Shown piece by piece: positions 31,001 through 32,849 of a stretch of 32,849 nt of DNA (the first letter of the stretch is position 1; each line of letters starts with the position of its first letter). Location: positions 1-32,849 of the forward strand of contig CAZMVD010000038.1 of the NCBI GenBank assembly GCA_964569425.1, in the 5' to 3' direction. Origin of the DNA: JACQXM01 sp964569425 (GTDB lineage: Bacteria; Planctomycetota; Phycisphaerae; UBA1845). Made by a program: the position numbers and the translations under genes. Under the pieces are notes generated by a model. It ran no database searches, was not told the origin of the DNA, and saw only the letters and a list, made by a program, of their open reading frames with translations.

Positions 31001-32641
31001 GAAACCGTTGCAGTGATCGTTCGTGCACAGGTTCCCGTCCGCTTCGCACGGCGTGCTGATCAGGTGCGGCGGATGAACACACGCACCGGCCCCGTCGCAG
31101 ATATCCTGCGTACACTGATTCGAGTCGGCTGCACAGGGCGATCCGTTCGACTCAAACTCGCACGTCGAGGAACAACAGTCTCCGTTAGACGTGTTGCCGT
31201 CGTCGCACTCCTCCCCGAAGTCAACCACCCCGTCTCCGCAAACCGGAATCTTGTGGTTGATAAACGTACATTGAATGTCATCGCCTGAATTCACGGTGAT
31301 ATTGTCAACACGGTTGACCCCCGGCGTCCCCACCGGCGTGACACCCTCCAGGCACGTAGCCCCAAGGAACGTGTGCCCCGCCTGCAAGGTCTCGATAATG
31401 TCAGTTACCGCCGTCTCGTCCGCGCCCACCCCGATCGCAAACTCGATTTCGCCGCTCCCGTTTGTCATCCCGGAAAGCGGTGTCGACGTGTCTGGCGCAT
31501 CGACCGCCGTACTGAAGGTCCAACCGCTTGCCGGCGTCTGGTCTCCCGTCGTACCCAGGTTGCCGTCCGCGTCCAACAGCTTCGTCACCGTTACTGTTCC
31601 GCTGCACAACTCCACCGCCAGTTGGGAAAGCGTCTGCGCCAAGGTATTGAAATCTGCCACCGTAACGTCGCCCGGTCCCGAAATCGCTTCCAGGTTGGCG
31701 ATTGAAAGCCCGTCGCCAATCCCGATCGCCTCAATCCGAACGCCCGCCGTCTTGGCTGCGTCCGCATGCAATACCGCAAATCCCAGGTTGTTGGCGCCTT
31801 TGTTGTTGACCGACCCGTGCGGCGAGTGCCCACCGCCCCGGTTGGGATTGCCGTCCGACGAGAAGACGATCATGTCCGGCTTGTCCAGCCGATGCGGGAG
31901 CAGACTCAGCGCGTCGAACAACGCGTCGTCCCAGTTGGTGTTGCCACCGCTTGTCGCCACATTGATCGCATTCGTCAGCACCGTGATGTTCGACGTAAAT
32001 CCCGTGCGAATGATCGACTGCGTATCGAAATCGATCACAGCGAACTGCGTCGGCGTCGCAGGCAAAAAGGCATTTACAAACGCGATGAACGCATTCTTCG
32101 TCTGGTTCAACTCGGTGTTGTTGACGCTGCCCGAGCTGTCCATCACCAGCACGATGTCCAGTCCGCATGCCTGCGGCCGCGGCGGGTTCGCCACCGCAAT
32201 CGCCGCCAGCGCCGGGGCGTCTGCGCTTAGTATGTCACCGACCGGAATCTGCACGTGAATCGCCGGGTACACCACGGTTCCCAGCGGATACACCTCGAAC
32301 CCTATGTTTCCCTCTTGACCGTGGAGCGATCGTGTGACCCACAGCGAACCTTCCCCGTCCGCCACCGCCATCTCAAAAGAATCACTCGGCGCACTCGTCC
32401 GAGTGGGCATCACCGCCGTCGCATCGCCCTCACCCGAGACTCGCACCAGATACGTCGCCAGCGGAACCAGACCCCCCGCAGAGAACTGCACCAGCCCCTT
32501 GTTGGCACTCACCACTTCCGTGCAAACATATCGAAGCCCGACATCCGAGCACTTAACCCGGCTCGCTGCCACGGCGGACGTATTCAGCCCGGCACCAAGC
32601 ACGGCCACAAGGACGACCATCGAACGAGACCAGATTGACAT
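28070..32641 (-). CDS. Giant secreted Cys-rich repeat protein with vWA domain and IPTL-CTERM-like tail
   Basis: 1523 residues. In order: signal peptide (cleavage near AVA-AS, residue 25); a beta-rich domain; a vWA domain (about 163-345) with MIDAS motif DSSGS at 168-172; a prealbumin/Cna-B-like domain (about 345-460, starting VTVTKLLDADGNLGTTGDQT); a myxococcal-type disulfide motif (CGDGVVDFGEECDDGN, about 464); a partial lead repeat; fifteen 58-residue repeats with 8 Cys each (530-1399); a partial final repeat; a TSP3-like calcium loop (DSDGDGIDDQCDICPG); and a tail IPTVSEWG (1493-1500), hydrophobic helix, GRR. The tail resembles IPTL-CTERM sorting signals, so cell-surface anchoring or sorting is likely. 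The repeats recall Dicty_CTDC-type CTxDxCD motifs. AAGGAG is 8 nt before ATG 32641. A surface adhesin or stalk is the best guess. Confidence 0.88.
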   Translation of the reverse strand: MSIWSRSMVVLVAVLGAGLNTSAVAASRVKCSDVGLRYVCTEVVSANKGLVQFSAGGLVPLATYLVRVSGEGDATAVMPTRTSAPSDSFEMAVADGEGSLWVTRSLHGQEGNIGFEVYPLGTVVYPAIHVQIPVGDILSADAPALAAIAVANPPRPQACGLDIVLVMDSSGSVNNTELNQTKNAFIAFVNAFLPATPTQFAVIDFDTQSIIRTGFTSNITVLTNAINVATSGGNTNWDDALFDALSLLPHRLDKPDMIVFSSDGNPNRGGGHSPHGSVNNKGANNLGFAVLHADAAKTAGVRIEAIGIGDGLSIANLEAISGPGDVTVADFNTLAQTLSQLAVELCSGTVTVTKLLDADGNLGTTGDQTPASGWTFSTAVDAPDTSTPLSGMTNGSGEIEFAIGVGADETAVTDIIETLQAGHTFLGATCLEGVTPVGTPGVNRVDNITVNSGDDIQCTFINHKIPVCGDGVVDFGEECDDGNTSNGDCCSSTCEFESNGSPCAADSNQCTQDICDGAGACVHPPHLISTPCEADGNLCTNDHCNGFGVCVFLSNVSCPGPVPPCEGGSVCNPGTGLCDPAADAPMGTSCNEDGSLCTIDECDGNGSCVNVGNVSCQPANPPCEAGEMCDAGTGACVPLIDPAAGTSCNADGNLCTEDECDGNGLCVNVGMVNCPGPTGPCDAGYACTPATGNCDALPDPVLGTACESDGDLCTLDQCNGTGSCVTYDTVTCPGSTGICDAGQQCDPGTGNCVHLPDAPSGTGCEEDGNLCTNEECNGSGDCVFVSNVSCPGPSGPCDGGTACTPGTGACDDLPDALTGTPCDRDGDQCTIDACDGSGTCVFVGNVACLLAVPPCEGGELCDPMTGVCVPQLDAPPSTPCEADGDLCTDDHCNGFGSCVLLSVRTCQAADPPCEGGQVCNSMTGLCEDVPDANLGTPCELDGDLCTVDHCNGMGQCVFLTTVTCQPALPPCEAGQLCNPGTGLCEDLTDASLGTACERDGDLCTLDHCDGTGSCVQFGDVTCQMPDPPCEAGEVCDPQTGNCVALMDAPLSTNCEADGDLCTLDHCDGSGACVTFDLVDCPGPTNSCDGGTECDPLTGTCVDLPDAALGTGCERDGDLCTIDECDGAGSCVTVDHVMCPGSTGPCDAGQQCEPATGVCVNLPDPPFATPCEVDGDLCTIEHCDGAGACVVFDAVDCPGPSGDCDGGTACTPATGACDPLPEVPADTPCERDGNLCTIDVCDGFGQCVNQGDVECDNPVPPCEAGEMCNPNTGLCEALTDPAMGTSCDLDMDLCTIDQCDGNGMCVNVGAVVCPAPNPPCEGGAECNPADGKCMSLPDAPQGTMCERDANLCTIDECDGAGNCVQVDVVVCQPAVPPCEAGEVCNIMTGVCDTLPDAGSGTPCESDGDECTDDVCDGAGACTHNNNGLCGACCLANQACVENVLAATCEGLGGSHLGEGTVCHGDSDGDGIDDQCDICPGVDDAVFAPGCLGAIPTVSEWGLVVLALLLMVGGKLYFGRREVMA
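28445..31054 (-). repeat. Coding tandem array, 15 units of exactly 174 bp
   Basis: Unit boundaries taken at the Thr codon before the first Cys (for example TPCEADGDLCTLDHCDGTGS) give 15 units that fill 2610 bp with no net length change: the array starts at 31054 and ends at 28445. Each 58-residue unit has the pattern TxCxxDGxLCTxDxCxGxGxC, a Cys 8 residues later, then PC(D/E)xGxxC and TGxC before a PDA-like linker. DNA sequences of the units have diverged, so this is an old array, not a recent expansion. Confidence 0.9.
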
Positions 32642-32849
32642 TCCTAAAACTCCTTCTTTCCTCTTGACGACCCTTGCGGCGGCAATCACTCGCTCGCGCG
32701 ATCAATAAAACTCACGTACGACTAGAGGGCGATGGGAGAGCATCGCTGCAACCCTCGCCGACCGTTCTGAACGCAGGAATCAACCATTTCTCCAATTCAC
32801 CGACGCGCCCCGAGATCAACACAGGCAGAACACCGCAATCGCTGATTCC
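32642..32849. other. Upstream region of the giant gene
   Basis: No gene seen. GCGATG-N6-CATCGC (32729-32746) is a 6-bp hairpin in the presumed leader or promoter region of the gene on the minus strand. No convincing promoter boxes are visible. Confidence 0.4.

Noticed and set aside
28445..31054. Regular 174-bp periodicity that could suggest a CRISPR or satellite array
   Set aside because: The period is entirely coding, in one frame, with conserved cysteines and no identical short repeat separated by unique spacers.

Overview
The window looks like a high-GC chromosome segment from a Planctomycetota bacterium, most likely Phycisphaerae-like. The support is inferential: a dockerin-like tail (FDANADERIDLADFARLQRF) on the truncated first gene, CxxC-(G/E)YNL zinc ribbons fused to or beside membrane proteins, a Kazal-domain lipoprotein, and a huge Cys-rich secreted protein ending in IPTVSEWG plus a membrane segment and RR. 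A run of ten N at 22001-22010 marks an assembly gap, so genes left and right of it may not be true neighbours.

Layout. 1-77: end of a dockerin-like protein. 307-4370: a GT-B glycosyltransferase with degenerate catalytic motifs, followed 5 bp later by a fused FAD/Fe-S dehydrogenase resembling D-2-hydroxyglutarate dehydrogenase. 4639-6398: a small lipoprotein, a four-helix membrane protein and a tandem-ACT protein. 6673-8598: dnaK, preceded by an unusual AT-rich, inverted-repeat-containing upstream region without a CIRCE element. 8698-12820 (minus): zinc-ribbon membrane protein, glycogen branching enzyme, and a second zinc-ribbon/membrane-protein pair. 12968-13531: double-Kazal lipoprotein. 13755-16293: a KamA-type radical SAM aminomutase and a PLP aminotransferase, behind a good sigma70-like promoter, a leader of about 150 nt and a hairpin that would bury the kamA ribosome binding site. 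16315-17978 (minus): the DUF5131 (Gp37/Gp68, three-Cys motif) gene and its partner tcmP, with tcmP visibly poorer in GC than its surroundings. 18104-18484: a CoA-binding protein. 18842-20942 (minus): prpB-prpC of the 2-methylcitrate cycle. 21189-21929 (minus): a PglC-size sugar-phosphate transferase. 22260-22937: heme oxygenase behind a TATAAT promoter. 23082-27605: RND adaptor and permease. 28070-32641 (minus): a 1523-residue secreted protein with a vWA domain and fifteen exact-length 58-residue, 8-Cys repeats.

How the genes work together. Clear co-transcribed units are GT + dehydrogenase, kamA + aminotransferase, tcmP + DUF5131, prpB + prpC, and RND adaptor + permease. Most other genes are single-gene units typical of planctomycete genomes. 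Propionyl-CoA breakdown (PrpB/PrpC), glycogen branching, chaperoning and efflux are standard. The less standard parts are the kamA leader, the DUF5131/TcmP cassette, the giant Cys-rich protein and several families of intergenic repeats (GGCGGGC hairpins, TTTCGGCG-type low-complexity tracts, GGCAATCGGCAA-type tracts, and a hairpin cluster at 27619-27918).
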